64,000 bases of DNA from Sphingomonas spermidinifaciens (GCF_002351485.1 NZ_NWMW01000001.1:1550001-1614000), one strand, 5' to 3'. Shown: positions 52,822-62,897, counted from the stretch's first letter. The notes: generated from the sequence alone by a model not told the origin. Translations and numbers: made by a program.

Positions 52822-53480
52822 TGCGTTTTCTGAAATTGCTGCTCGCGCTGCTGCTCGGGCTGACCGCCGGCACGGCGATGGCACAGGCGAAGCGCGACTG
52901 GCGCGCCGTCGTCACCCCCACGTCGACCGGTACCTGGGTGATCGGCAATCCCGCAGCCAAGGTGAAGCTGGTCGAGTATCTGAGCTACACCTGCCCGCAT
53001 TGCGCCGACTTCGTCGCCGAATCGAAGCCGGTGCTGATGGACGAGTTCGTCCGTTCGGGCACCGTCAGCCTTGAGGTGCGCCACGCGGTGCGCGACGGCC
53101 TCGACCTTGCCGCAGCGATGTATGCGCGCTGCGCCGGCCCGCGCAATTTCGCCGCTGTCCACGGCCTCGTCTTCGCCAACCAGAAGGCTCTGCTCGACAA
53201 GGCAGTCAGCATCGCCCCGCCCCCCGGCGGCGACCGCGATGCGGCGCTCAGGACGATCGCCGACGGGTCGGGCCTCACCACGCTGGTCCGCGCGCGCCTG
53301 CCCAAGGCGCCCGCCGCCTGCCTTACCGACGCGGCCACACGCGATCAGCTGATCGCCGGCACCCGCGCCGCCTTCGACAAGATCGCCGGCACCCCCTCGT
53401 TCGAGCTCGATGGCGAGCTCATCCAGGGCACCGACTGGGCTCGCCTCGAACCGCGGCTGCGTGCCGCGGGGGCGCGCTGA
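52821..53480 (+). CDS. DsbA-like periplasmic thiol oxidoreductase
   Basis: A 219-residue thioredoxin-fold protein with signal peptide (FLKLLLALLLGLTAGTAMAQ) and active site CPHC in YLSYTCPHCADF near residue 54. The insertion of helices and the cis-Pro loop GTPSFELDG fit the DsbA/DsbG branch. It overlaps the dciA stop by one base. A second homologue follows at once. Confidence 0.9.
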   Translation: MRFLKLLLALLLGLTAGTAMAQAKRDWRAVVTPTSTGTWVIGNPAAKVKLVEYLSYTCPHCADFVAESKPVLMDEFVRSGTVSLEVRHAVRDGLDLAAAMYARCAGPRNFAAVHGLVFANQKALLDKAVSIAPPPGGDRDAALRTIADGSGLTTLVRARLPKAPAACLTDAATRDQLIAGTRAAFDKIAGTPSFELDGELIQGTDWARLEPRLRAAGAR

Positions 53481-53506
53481 CCCCTATTCACCGGAGAAAC
53501 CCCGAC

Positions 53507-54229
53507 ATGCGTTCGTTCCTGATTCTCGCCCCGCTCGCCCTGCTCGCCGCTTGCGGCGGCGGCTCGGAAGGCAACAGCGCGGCCCCCGCCGCGCCGGTCG
53601 AGGGCGCCGCGCCGCCCGCTGGGCAGCAATGGAGCCAGGTCGTCAGCGAGACGCCTGAGGGCGGCTATCGAATGGGCAACCCCAATGCGCCGGTGAAGCT
53701 CGTCGAATATGGCTCGCGCACCTGCCCCGCTTGCGGCGCCTTCGCGCGCGAGGGATTCGAGCCGCTCACCAAGCTGGTCGAGACGGGGAAGGTCAGCTTC
53801 GAGTTCCGCGACTTCCTGATCCACGGCGCGCCCGACGTGGCGAGCGGCGTGCTCGGCCGCTGCGGCGGCCCCGGCACCTTCTTCCCCCTCCTCGAGCAGA
53901 TGTACGCCAACCAGGCGGCGACGCTCGACAAGCTGCAGGCGACCCCGCCCGAGTTCCAGACGCGCATCCAGAACCTCGCCCCCGCGCAGCAGGTCGCGGC
54001 CTTCGCCGAACAAGCGGGCTATATCGACTTCGTCAAGCAGCGCGGCATTCCCGAGGCGCAGGCGCGCCAGTGCCTTGCGGACATGAACACCATCCAGAAG
54101 CTGGTCGGCGTGACCGAGAAGGCGACCGAGGTGCAGGGCACGCCCACCTTCCTCATCAACGGCGAAAAGGCCGAGGGCGCCGTGAGCTGGGCGCAGGTCG
54201 AGGCCGCGCTCAAGAAGGCGGGCGCCTGA
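53507..54229 (+). CDS. DsbA-like thioredoxin lipoprotein
   Basis: A 240-residue relative of the gene above with lipoprotein signal (FLILAPLALLAACGGGSEGN, Cys at residue 15) and active site CPAC in YGSRTCPACGAFAREG near residue 76. The cis-Pro loop is GTPTFLINGE. The two proteins share GNPxAxVKLVEY start segments, so they arose by duplication. It is probably in one operon with dciA and smc. Confidence 0.9.
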   Translation: MRSFLILAPLALLAACGGGSEGNSAAPAAPVEGAAPPAGQQWSQVVSETPEGGYRMGNPNAPVKLVEYGSRTCPACGAFAREGFEPLTKLVETGKVSFEFRDFLIHGAPDVASGVLGRCGGPGTFFPLLEQMYANQAATLDKLQATPPEFQTRIQNLAPAQQVAAFAEQAGYIDFVKQRGIPEAQARQCLADMNTIQKLVGVTEKATEVQGTPTFLINGEKAEGAVSWAQVEAALKKAGA

Positions 54230-54263
54230 CCTAGCCGGCGCTGGGGCAGGCGCGGTCGCATCG

Positions 54264-57200
54264 ATGCAGATCACGCGGCTGCGCCTCACCGGCTTCAAAA
54301 GCTTCGTCGATCCTGCTGACCTCCGGATCGAACCGGGGCTGACCGGCGTCGTCGGCCCGAACGGCTGCGGCAAGTCCAACCTCCTCGAGGCGCTGCGCTG
54401 GGCGATGGGCGAAAGCTCCGCCCGGTCGCTCCGCGGCGCGGGGATGGAGGACGTGATCTTCGCGGGCACCGCCACCCGCCCCCAGCGCGACTTTGCCGAA
54501 GTGGCGATCCACGCAGTCGCCGGCGACGATGAGGAGGTCGAGGTCGTCCGCCGGATCGAGCGCGGTGCGGGCAGCGCCTATCGCCTCAACGGTCGCGACG
54601 TACGCGCGCGCGATGTCGCGCTCCTCTTCGCCGACGCCGCGACCGGCGCGCATTCGCCCGCACTGGTCAGCCAGAACCGGATCGGCGCAGTGATCGCCGC
54701 CAAGCCGGTCGAACGGCGGGCGATGCTGGAGGAAGCCGCGGGCATCGCCGGCCTTCATGTCCGCCGTAAGGAGGCAGAGACGCGGCTGCGCGCGACCGAG
54801 AGCAATCTACAGCGGCTGGGCGAGTTGATCACCGACCAGGACACGCGCATCGCTGCGCTCCGGCGGCAGGCACGGCAGGCCGAACGCTATCGCGCGCTCA
54901 GCGATCAGGTGCGCACCGCCGAGGGCCGCCTGATCTTTGCTCGCTGGCGCGACGCCGCCGCCGCCGCCGATGCCGCGCGGGCCGAGGCGAAGGCCGCAGA
55001 CGCTCGGGTTGCCGAGGCGTCGGCCGCGCATGAGGCCGCAAACGCCGCACAGGTGGCGGCACAGACCACACTCGCCGAGGCGCGCGCGGCGGCACAGGCG
55101 GCGCGCGATGCCGCCGGAGAGGCGCAACACGCACTCGAGAACCTGGCACGCGAACGGCGCGGGGTTGAGCGCCGCCTCGACGACCTCACCGCCGCCGCCG
55201 CGCGCCTGACCGAGGACCGGGCGCGCGAGGGCGACCTCGCCCAGGACGCCGCCGACGCCATCGCTCGGCTCGGCGCCGAGGCCGCGGCGCTGGAAACGCG
55301 AATCGCGGCGGACGCCGCGCGGCTGCCAACGCTCGACGCCGCGCTTGCTGGTGCCGAACGCGCTGCGCGCGACGCTGAGGTCGCGCTGGCGCAGGCGCTC
55401 GCCGCGCAGGCACAGGAGACGGCCGAGGTGCGCGTCGCCGATGCCGCGCTCGCTGCCGCGCGCCAGCGGCTGGACCGGGCGCAGCGCGACGCCGCGCGGG
55501 TGGCGGCTGAGGCGGCGGGGCTGGGCGACGCCGCGCCGCTTGAGGCACAAGGTCGGGCCGCCGCGCTCGCCCGTCGCCAGTCGCAGGAACGCGCCGCCGC
55601 CGCGCGCCGGACGCTCGCCGAAGCCGAAGCGAACGAGCGCGCCGCGATCGAGGGTCGTCAGCGTGCCGACGCGCAGCGCGCCACCGCGCAGGCCGAACTT
55701 GCCGCGCTCGACAGCGAAGCGGCGGTGCTCGCTCGAGCGACGCGCCCCGGCCCGCGTGCGCGACTGCTCGACCGGGTACGCGCCGCGCCCGGCTATGAAC
55801 GCGCGCTCGCCGCAGCGCTCGGCGACGATCTGGAGGCTGGGGTCGATGCCGCCGAGGATCGCCACTGGGCGGGCGCCGAGCCGCAGCCGGGCGACCCCGC
55901 CGCGCCCGCCGGCACCGCCACGCTCGCCGCGCATGTCGAGGCACCGCCCGCGCTCGCCCGTCGCCTCTCGCAGATCTTCGTCGTGGAGGCCGACGACGCC
56001 CGCCCGCTCGCCGTCGGCCAGCGACTCGTCACGCTCGCCGGCGTCCTCCGCCGCTGGGACGGCTTCGTCGCGCGCGGGAGCGGCGCGGCGGCGGCCGAGC
56101 GGCTCGAACGGCTCAACCGCCTCCGCGCGCTCGAGGCGGCGCGTCCCGCCGCCGTCCGAGCGGTCGAAAGCGCCGAGGCGGAAACTACCCGGATCGCAGC
56201 CACCATCGCCGAGGCACGCGCCACCGCCTCCGAGGCCCGCCGCGTGATCGAGGCAAGCGAGCGCGCCGAGCGCGAGGCAGCGCGCGACGAGGATCGCGCC
56301 GCCGCCGCGCTCGAACGCCTGTCGGCGCAGGCCGCCGACCTTGCCCAGCGCAAGGCGCGCACCGCCGCCGACGCGAACGAGACCGAAGGTGAGGTCGCGC
56401 GCGCCGAGGCGGCAATCGCCGCCCTTCCCGATGGATCGGCAACGCGCGAGCGCGTGCGGGCGCTGTCCGCGGCAGCCGAGACCGCCCGCACCGCCGTGTC
56501 CGAGGCGCGGACCCAACGCGCCGCGCTCGACCGCAGTCTCGCCTTCGATCGCGAACGCCGCGCCGCCGCGCAGGCCGAGGCGAAGGGCTGGCGCGCGCGG
56601 GCGGGCGAGGCGGCGAAGCGCATCGCCGATCTCGACAAGCGCGCGGCCGAAGGCGAGGCCGAGCGCCTGCGCCTCGCCGGCCGGCCCGCCCTGTTGCTGG
56701 CTCAACAGGCCGACGCTGACGCACGCGCACGCGAAGCAACAGCCGCGGCGACAACCAGCGCCGCTGCCGAGCGCACCGCGGAGGCGGCGCTGCGCGAGGC
56801 CGAGGCGACCGCGCGCGGCGCCGCCGAAGCGCTCGCCGCCGCGCGCGAGAGCCGCGCGGGGGCCGCGGCGCGTGCCGAGAACCAGGACCTGCGCCGGGTC
56901 GAGATGGGCCGCGTGTCGGGCGAGCGCTTCGAATGTCCGCCGCCGCTGCTCCCCGAGCGCGCGGGCTTCGACGCCGCCGACGTCGGCAATCCGCAGGACG
57001 AAAGCGCCCGTCACGACCGCCTCGTTGCCGAACGCGAGCGGATCGGGCCGGTCAACCTGATCGCCGAACGCGAACTTGCCGAGCTTGCGGCCGAGCGCGA
57101 GAAGGGCGCGGCCGAGATCGCCGAGCTGGAAGCGGCGGTCCATCGGCTGCGCGGCTCGATCGGCACGTTGAACCGCGAGGGGCGCCAGCGGCTGCTGGCG

Positions 57201-57668
57201 GCGTTCGAAGCGGTGGATGGCCATTTCCGACGGCTGTTCACGACGCTGTTCGACGGCGGCCAGGCGCATCTCACGCTGATCGATTCGGACGACCCGTTGG
57301 AGGCGGGGCTCGAGATCATGGCGCAGCCGCCGGGCAAGAAGCTCCAGTCGCTGACCCTCCTGTCGGGCGGCGAGCAGGCGCTGACCGCGGTGGCGCTGAT
57401 CTTCGGACTGTTCCTCACCAACCCCGCACCGATCTGCGTGCTCGATGAGGTCGACGCGCCGCTCGACGATGCCAATATCGACCGCTTCTGCGACCTGCTC
57501 GATCGCATGACGCAGGAGACTGCGACCCGCTATCTGATCGTCACCCACAATGCCGCGACGATGAGCCGCATGCACAGGCTGTTCGGCGTTACCATGGTCG
57601 AGCGCGGGGTCAGCCGTCTGGTCAGCGTGGACCTGAGCGCCGCCGAAACGCTGATCGCTGCCGAATAG
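54264..57668 (+). CDS. smc: Chromosome segregation ATPase SMC
   Basis: A 1134-residue SMC protein, slightly short for the family. The N-terminal head has RLTGFKSFVDPADL and Walker A GPNGCGKSN; two long Ala/Glu/Arg-rich coiled coils flank a hinge near residues 500-600 (GYERALAAALGDDLEAGVD); the C-terminal head has the LSGGEQALTAVAL signature and Walker B ICVLDEVDAPLDD. It works with ScpA/ScpB to organise the nucleoid. It lies 34 bases after the DsbA-like lipoprotein. Confidence 0.97.
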   Translation: MQITRLRLTGFKSFVDPADLRIEPGLTGVVGPNGCGKSNLLEALRWAMGESSARSLRGAGMEDVIFAGTATRPQRDFAEVAIHAVAGDDEEVEVVRRIERGAGSAYRLNGRDVRARDVALLFADAATGAHSPALVSQNRIGAVIAAKPVERRAMLEEAAGIAGLHVRRKEAETRLRATESNLQRLGELITDQDTRIAALRRQARQAERYRALSDQVRTAEGRLIFARWRDAAAAADAARAEAKAADARVAEASAAHEAANAAQVAAQTTLAEARAAAQAARDAAGEAQHALENLARERRGVERRLDDLTAAAARLTEDRAREGDLAQDAADAIARLGAEAAALETRIAADAARLPTLDAALAGAERAARDAEVALAQALAAQAQETAEVRVADAALAAARQRLDRAQRDAARVAAEAAGLGDAAPLEAQGRAAALARRQSQERAAAARRTLAEAEANERAAIEGRQRADAQRATAQAELAALDSEAAVLARATRPGPRARLLDRVRAAPGYERALAAALGDDLEAGVDAAEDRHWAGAEPQPGDPAAPAGTATLAAHVEAPPALARRLSQIFVVEADDARPLAVGQRLVTLAGVLRRWDGFVARGSGAAAAERLERLNRLRALEAARPAAVRAVESAEAETTRIAATIAEARATASEARRVIEASERAEREAARDEDRAAAALERLSAQAADLAQRKARTAADANETEGEVARAEAAIAALPDGSATRERVRALSAAAETARTAVSEARTQRAALDRSLAFDRERRAAAQAEAKGWRARAGEAAKRIADLDKRAAEGEAERLRLAGRPALLLAQQADADARAREATAAATTSAAAERTAEAALREAEATARGAAEALAAARESRAGAAARAENQDLRRVEMGRVSGERFECPPPLLPERAGFDAADVGNPQDESARHDRLVAERERIGPVNLIAERELAELAAEREKGAAEIAELEAAVHRLRGSIGTLNREGRQRLLAAFEAVDGHFRRLFTTLFDGGQAHLTLIDSDDPLEAGLEIMAQPPGKKLQSLTLLSGGEQALTAVALIFGLFLTNPAPICVLDEVDAPLDDANIDRFCDLLDRMTQETATRYLIVTHNAATMSRMHRLFGVTMVERGVSRLVSVDLSAAETLIAAE

Positions 57669-57800
57669 GGGCTTGCCACGCTCCCGCGCGCTTGGCAGCG
57701 TGACGCGCGCACGGGCTATTTCTGCGGACGCCCGTTCAGACGGGGCCGCTCGTCCAAGTCCGCTCCCAACGCCGTGCCTGCACGGTTCGGAGCGAACCGA

Positions 57801-58976
57801 ATGACGATCGATCCTCGTCCACCTGCCCTACCCCTTCCACAGCTTTTCTGGCGCTTTCTCCGCTTCGGCCTTGGTGCATTCGGCGGACCGGTGGCGCAGA
57901 TCGCGATGATCCGCGAAGCGTTGGTCGAGCGCGAGCGCTGGATCGACGGCGCGCGCTTCAACCGCCTGCTCGGCGTCATGCAAATACTGCCGGGGCCGGA
58001 GGCGCATGAACTGTGCGTCCACATGGGCATGATGGCGCGCGGGCGGATCGGCGGGCTGCTCGCGGGGCTCGGCTTCATGCTGCCCGGCCTCGCCCTGATG
58101 ATGATGGCGGGTGCACTCTATGTCAGGCTGGTCGAGGGGCGCGCGGGATTCGAGGGCGTGCTGCTCGGCGTGCAGGCGGCGGTGCTCGGCGTCATCGTCC
58201 GCGCGGTGTGGCGGATCGGCAGCCATATCCTCACCGACCGGATCGCGGTCGGGATCGCCGCGATGGCGCTGGCGGCGACGCTGGCGGGGGTGCCTTTCTG
58301 GGCGCTGCTGATCACCGCCGGACTGGCAAGCGCACTTCTGACGGGGTGTTGGGTGGTGGTGCCTGTCGCGCTGGTGGCCGTCGCGGGGCTGTTCGTGCCG
58401 GGCAACGACCCGATCGGGACCGCGCCAGTCGTCACCACGACAGCCACGCTCGGCACACTGTTCGTCGCGGGACTGAAGGGCGGGCTCCTCACCTTCGGCG
58501 GCGCCTATACCGCCATCCCCTATGTCCGCGCCGACACGGTGGGGCGCGGCTGGTTGAGCGACGGCGCGTTTCTCGACGGGGTGGCGGTGGCGGGGCTGCT
58601 GCCGGCGCCGCTCGTCATCTTCGCGACCTTTGCGGGCTATGTCGCGGGCGGTCCCACGGGGGCGCTCGCGATCACCGCGGGCATGTTCCTCCCCGCCTTC
58701 GCCGTCTCGATGATCTTCTTCGAGCGGCTTGAGGCGATCGTCGCCGACCCGCGCCTCCACCGAGCGCTCGACGGCGTGGCGGCGGCGGTGGTGGGGATCA
58801 TCGCCGCGACGGTGATCGATCTGGGGATCGGCACCGCCAGTCGGACGCCGGCGCCGGTCGCCACCGCGGCGATTCTCGCCATCGCCTGCGCGGCGGCATG
58901 GCGGCTGAAAGGCAGATGGGTGACGCCCGCGATCGTCGCGACGGGCGCGGTCGCCGGGTGGCTGGCGATCCGTTAG
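57801..58976 (+). CDS. chrA: Chromate transporter ChrA family
   Basis: A 391-residue two-domain CHR permease. The first half has RFGLGAFGGPVAQIAMIRE and LPGPEAHELCVHMG; the second half repeats it with LKGGLLTFGGAYTAIPYVR and VAGLLPAPLVIF. Long CHR proteins export chromate, though some move other oxyanions or sulfate. The ATG at 57801 has a start after the smc terminator region. Confidence 0.9.
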   Translation: MTIDPRPPALPLPQLFWRFLRFGLGAFGGPVAQIAMIREALVERERWIDGARFNRLLGVMQILPGPEAHELCVHMGMMARGRIGGLLAGLGFMLPGLALMMMAGALYVRLVEGRAGFEGVLLGVQAAVLGVIVRAVWRIGSHILTDRIAVGIAAMALAATLAGVPFWALLITAGLASALLTGCWVVVPVALVAVAGLFVPGNDPIGTAPVVTTTATLGTLFVAGLKGGLLTFGGAYTAIPYVRADTVGRGWLSDGAFLDGVAVAGLLPAPLVIFATFAGYVAGGPTGALAITAGMFLPAFAVSMIFFERLEAIVADPRLHRALDGVAAAVVGIIAATVIDLGIGTASRTPAPVATAAILAIACAAAWRLKGRWVTPAIVATGAVAGWLAIR

Positions 58977-59845
58977 GCCGCCGCTTCCTTCTCGCGCCAG
59001 AAACGCTGGACGATGTCCCACCCCTCCTCGGCGCTCTCGACCCAGGTGATGAGATCGAGGTCCTTGGGGCTGATCACCCCCTCCTCGCACAGCGCCTCGA
59101 AGCTCACGACCCGCTCCCAGAAATCGCGGCCGTAGAACAGGACGGGGATGCGCTCGATCTTGCCGGTCTGCATCAGCGTCAGGAGCTCGAAAGCCTCGTC
59201 AAAGGTGCCGAAGCCGCCCGGGAACACCGCCACCGCCCGCGCGCGCAGAAGGAAATGCATCTTGCGAAGCGCGAAATAGTGAAACTGCATCGACAGCGAC
59301 GGGGTGACATAGGCGTTGGGCGCCTGTTCGTGCGGCAGAACGATGTTGAGCCCGACCGATTCGGCGCCGACATCGGTCGCGCCGCGGTTGGCCGCCTCCA
59401 TGATCGAGGGGCCACCGCCCGAGCAGACGACGAAATGCCGCGCCCCGGCCTTGTCGCGAGGAAACGCACTCGCCAGCCGGGCCAATTCGCGCGCAACCTC
59501 GTAATATTTCGCCTTATCGGCCAGCCGCTCGGCCACCTTGCGGCCCGGCCCGTCGCCCGCCAGCTCGAGCAACTCGCTCGCGCGGTCGGGCTCGGGGATG
59601 CGCGCCGAGCCGTACATGACGAAGGTCGACGCGATCTGTGCCTCGTCGAGCAACAGCTGCGGCTTCAATAGCTCCAGCTGAAAACGAACGGGCCGCAGAT
59701 CCTCGCGCAGCAGGAAGTCGAGGTCCTGGAAGGCTAGCTTGTAGGCCGGATGCTCGGTCTGCGGCGTGGTGGTGCCGGTCCGTGCGGTTTCGGCATCCTG
59801 CTCGGCGCGGCGGAAGACGCGCGACGGTACTCGGGGATCACTCAT
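58973..59845 (-). CDS. LOG family (TIGR00730) Rossmann-fold protein
   Basis: A 290-residue protein of the cytokinin phosphoribohydrolase (LOG) superfamily. The motifs are CSGGGPSIMEAANRGA and PGGFGTFDEAFE (PGGxGTxxE). It is about 90 residues longer than plant-type LOG at the N terminus, like other proteobacterial forms that cleave nucleoside 5'-monophosphates. Its stop overlaps that of chrA by three bases, tail to tail. Confidence 0.9.
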   Translation of the reverse strand: MSDPRVPSRVFRRAEQDAETARTGTTTPQTEHPAYKLAFQDLDFLLREDLRPVRFQLELLKPQLLLDEAQIASTFVMYGSARIPEPDRASELLELAGDGPGRKVAERLADKAKYYEVARELARLASAFPRDKAGARHFVVCSGGGPSIMEAANRGATDVGAESVGLNIVLPHEQAPNAYVTPSLSMQFHYFALRKMHFLLRARAVAVFPGGFGTFDEAFELLTLMQTGKIERIPVLFYGRDFWERVVSFEALCEEGVISPKDLDLITWVESAEEGWDIVQRFWREKEAAA

Positions 59846-59884
59846 CCGCGCGCCCTTAGCCGAGGCGGCGCTCGAGCGGAAGCG

Positions 59885-60556
59885 TCAGCGGCAGAGCGGC
59901 CGCCCACCCATGTCGAGATGAAAGTGGTTGGCGTGCGCGGCGTTATATTCGGGGCCAAGCGCGGTGGTGAAGCGGCGGCAGGCGGATTTGAACACGGTGC
60001 GCAGGAACCGGCGCTCCTCGTTCGAACCGTCGTTCCAGCCGCCGAGCACGCTCACCCGCCGCCCGTCGGCAAGAACGAAGACGGCGATATCGACGGCGTT
60101 CGCTCGGCCATGCTCGGACAGTCGCCCGCTCCCCGCGATCGGGCGGCAATTGAAGGTGCCGTAGCTCTCGATTCGCGTCAGCTCGCTCCCCAGCATCTGC
60201 TTGGCTGCCGGCGCGACGCCGTAGCGCACCCAGTTGGAGAAGTTGCGCGCCAATGGGCATCGCATCGAGGTCAGCCCCGACACCGGCACGCCGATATCGA
60301 GCAGCTGTACCGCGCCGACGACGACGCAGCCGCCGCCGAGATCCTGCCGCGGCAGCACACGATACTCGACCCGGTCGGTATCGAGATCGGCGAGACACTG
60401 GCGCGTCTCGGCCGGCGGCGGTTCGGGTACGCGCGGAGGTGGGCGGCGGTTCGGCCGCGCCGCTGCGGGCCGGCGCGGCTCGGGCCGGTCACTCGACACG
60501 CACGCGAGAAGCACGAGCGGAAGCAGCCCCGCGACACCGATCCGACCGATATGCAC
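59885..60556 (-). CDS. Extensin-like C-terminal domain lipoprotein
   Basis: A 223-residue protein with a lipoprotein signal (IGRIGVAGLLPLVLLAC, Cys near residue 19), a short Pro/Arg-rich linker and an extensin-like C-terminal domain with SEHGRANAVDIAVFVLADGR and HANHFHLDMGGRPLC. Related domains are found in D,D-carboxypeptidase-like zinc enzymes, so a cell wall role is possible. GTG 60556 was chosen because it gives a lipoprotein signal; an earlier start at 60760 exists. The 284 bases upstream of the cupin gene show no other gene. Confidence 0.85.
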   Translation of the reverse strand: MHIGRIGVAGLLPLVLLACVSSDRPEPRRPAAARPNRRPPPRVPEPPPAETRQCLADLDTDRVEYRVLPRQDLGGGCVVVGAVQLLDIGVPVSGLTSMRCPLARNFSNWVRYGVAPAAKQMLGSELTRIESYGTFNCRPIAGSGRLSEHGRANAVDIAVFVLADGRRVSVLGGWNDGSNEERRFLRTVFKSACRRFTTALGPEYNAAHANHFHLDMGGRPLCR

Positions 60557-60840
60557 GCGATGACCATAGGCAGCGGCGCTGAACGGTTGGCTAACAATCT
60601 TGATCGGTCCGGCGCGCGAGTGGGGCGTGTCGGCGGGCGCGGCTTTGAGGCGCGGATCAGGCTCGTTCAGCTCGAAGCGCTCATCGACGACCGGCAAAGT
60701 CCTCCAGACCCATCTCCCGTAATCGCATCCCTGCAAGTACCGGGGCGCAAAGTCCCGCACGCAACGTCCTGGACCGAAGCCCGGCGCAGATTAGGATCCA
60801 GGCGACGCGACCCCGCCCGCGCTTGCTCAAGGACCCGGCA

Positions 60841-61269
60841 ATGCCCGACCCCGACGCTCTCATCGCCGCGCTCGACCTCGCTCCGCATCCCGAGGGCGGT
60901 TGGTACCGTGAGACGTGGCGCGCGCCCGCGGCGCCCGGCAAGCGCGCCTCGGCGACGGCGATCCTGTTCCTCCTCAAGGCCGGCGAGCGGTCGCACTGGC
61001 ATCGCGTCGATGCCGCCGAGCTGTGGCTGTGGCACGCCGGCGTACCGCTAACCCTGTCGCGCGCAGCGAGCAGCGCAGGGCCGGTCGAGCGCATGCGCCT
61101 CGGCCCCGACGTGCTCGCCGGTGAGGCACCCCAGCTGCTGATCGAGGCAGGTCAGTGGCAGGCCGCGCACGCCGATACCGGCTGGGCGCTGGTCAGCTGC
61201 GTGGTATCGCCGGGCTTCGACTTCGCCGGTTTCGAGCTCGCGCCGCCCGGCTGGCTGCCGGGCGCATGA
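60841..61269 (+). CDS. DUF985 family cupin
   Basis: A 142-residue cupin_5 (DUF985) protein. LAPHPEGGWYRETWRAPAA at the start and RSHWHRVDAAELWLWHAG with QWQAAHADTGWALVSCVVSP are family segments; the histidines suggest a metal site. The biochemical role is unknown. Its stop overlaps the start of the next gene by four bases. Confidence 0.88.
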   Translation: MPDPDALIAALDLAPHPEGGWYRETWRAPAAPGKRASATAILFLLKAGERSHWHRVDAAELWLWHAGVPLTLSRAASSAGPVERMRLGPDVLAGEAPQLLIEAGQWQAAHADTGWALVSCVVSPGFDFAGFELAPPGWLPGA

Positions 61270-62113
61270 GGAAGCGCCTCCTTTCCGCGGCGCTGGCCTG
61301 CGCGGTGCTGGCACTGATCATGCTCGCGATCGCCTATCGCACCGCGCTTGCTGACCCGATCGTTCGTGAGGCGCGGCTGGCGCTGCTGCCTCCGGGCGAG
61401 CGACCGCTGCGCCTCGTCCTCCTGTCCGACATTCATGTCGCCGGTCCCGACATGCCGCCCGGGCGGCTCGCTCGCCTCGTCGCGCTCGTCAATGCGCAGC
61501 GGCCCGACCTGGTGCTGATCGCCGGCGACTTCGTCAGCGACAAGCGCGTCGCGACCCGCACCTATGACTTCGAGATGGCGACCCGCCCGCTCGCCGGCCT
61601 TCGCGCACGGCTCGGCACCTACGCGGTACTCGGCAATCACGATCGCTGGCGGAATACGGCACAGGCCCATGCCGCGCTGGCCAAGGCCGGCATCGCGTGC
61701 TGGACAATCAGGCGGCGCGGGTGGGGCCGCTCGCGGTCGGCGGGCTCGCCGACGCTTTCACGCGCCGCGACGACCTGAACGCCACGCTGGTGGCGATGCG
61801 GCGCGTCGGCGGGGTGCCGGTCCTCCTCAGCCACAGCCCCGACCCGTTTCCGCGCGTGCCCGGCGAGGTGCCGCTGATGCTGGCCGGGCATACGCATTGC
61901 GGGCAGATCCGCGTGCCCCTCCTCGGCGCGATCGCCACCATGTCCGCGCATGGTGAGCGCTATGCGTGCGGGATCGTGCGTGAGGGCGGCCGGACGCTGA
62001 TCGTCGGCGCGGGTCTTGGCACCAGCCTGTTGCCGCTCCGGCTGGTGGCGGTGCCCGACCTGTGGCTGGTGACGCTCAGCCCGCCCGCGCCAGCAGCGCC
62101 CGCGCCTGTTTGA
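61266..62113 (+). pseudogene. Metallophosphoesterase gene with a -1 frameshift
   Basis: The first part, from ATG 61266, has a membrane anchor and the motifs LVLLSDIHVAGPD, LIAGDFVSDKR and VLGNHD of YkuE-like calcineurin phosphoesterases. Near 61695-61697 the frame breaks; the family continues in another frame with VLDNQAARVGPLAVGGLADA and GHTHCGQIRVPLLGAI. Adding one G after GCG gives GIAVLDNQAARVG. So a single-base deletion separates the metal-binding halves and the product is probably inactive unless the base is a sequencing error. The 3' end overlaps the CitE-like gene. Confidence 0.82.
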
Positions 62114-62897
62114 GGTGGGGCGCGTCGATCATCCGGCCACCCAGCTGGAGCGCCCCCGCGCCGGGGTTCTGCGCGAACGCGGTGACGATCCGCCGCGCCT
62201 GTTCGACCGCCTCTGCCGAGGGCGTGAAGGCGGCGTTGATCGGCGCGACCTGCGCCGGGTGGATCGCCATCATGCCCGTGAACCCGTCGCGCGCGCCCGT
62301 CTCGGCATAGCGCGCGATCCCTGCCTCATCCTTGATCGCCGGGAACACCGTCTCGATCGCGGGCACCCCCGCGGCGTGCGCGCCGAACAGGATCAGCGCG
62401 CGGACGACGCGGTAAGGGTCGGTGTAGCCGCCGCTCTCCTCGCGACTGGTCGCCGCGCCGATCGCCGCGGGCAGGTCCTCCGCCCCCCAGGTCAGCCCGG
62501 CCAGCCGGCCCGCGACCGCGCCATAGTCGCCGAGCGCGAACACGGCGCGCGGCGTCTCGGTCGCGATCGGCAGGATTGGCGGCGCTCCGTCCCCCAGCAG
62601 CGCCGCCAGCGCCTCGACGCTCGCCGCACCTTCGGCCTTGGGCAGCACAATGCCGTCGGCCCGCGCGGCGATCTCCGCATCTGCGTCGATCCATTCGCTG
62701 CCGAGCGGGTTGACGCGGACGAAGATGCGTGCGGCGTGTCGCTCGCCGAGAAACGCCGCCACTGCGTCGCGCGCACGCGCCTTCGCCTCGGGCACGACCG
62801 AGTCCTCCAGGTCGAGGATCAGCGCGTCGGCGCCCGAGGCCAGCGCCTTGGCGAAGCGCTCTGGCCGGTCGCCGGGGACGAAAAGCAGCGACCTCAT
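62076..62897 (-). CDS. HpcH/HpaI (CitE-like) CoA ester lyase
   Basis: A 273-residue magnesium-dependent lyase of the citrate lyase beta family. It starts [20 protein letters not shown] and carries [20 protein letters not shown] and [13 protein letters not shown], family segments that hold the metal ligands. It acts on malyl-, methylmalyl- or hydroxymethylglutaryl-like CoA esters. It sits beside MaoC and a carboxylase subunit, consistent with leucine or related acyl-CoA degradation. Confidence 0.87.
   Translation of the reverse strand: MRSLLFVPGDRPERFAKALASGADALILDLEDSVVPEAKARARDAVAAFLGERHAARIFVRVNPLGSEWIDADAEIAARADGIVLPKAEGAASVEALAALLGDGAPPILPIATETPRAVFALGDYGAVAGRLAGLTWGAEDLPAAIGAATSREESGGYTDPYRVVRALILFGAHAAGVPAIETVFPAIKDEAGIARYAETGARDGFTGMMAIHPAQVAPINAAFTPSAEAVEQARRIVTAFAQNPGAGALQLGGRMIDAPHLKQARALLARAG

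Noticed and set aside
54807..57575. 922-codon open frame opposite smc
   Set aside because: Same explanation; its size matches the helicase shadow by chance, and the sequence is low-complexity with no domains.
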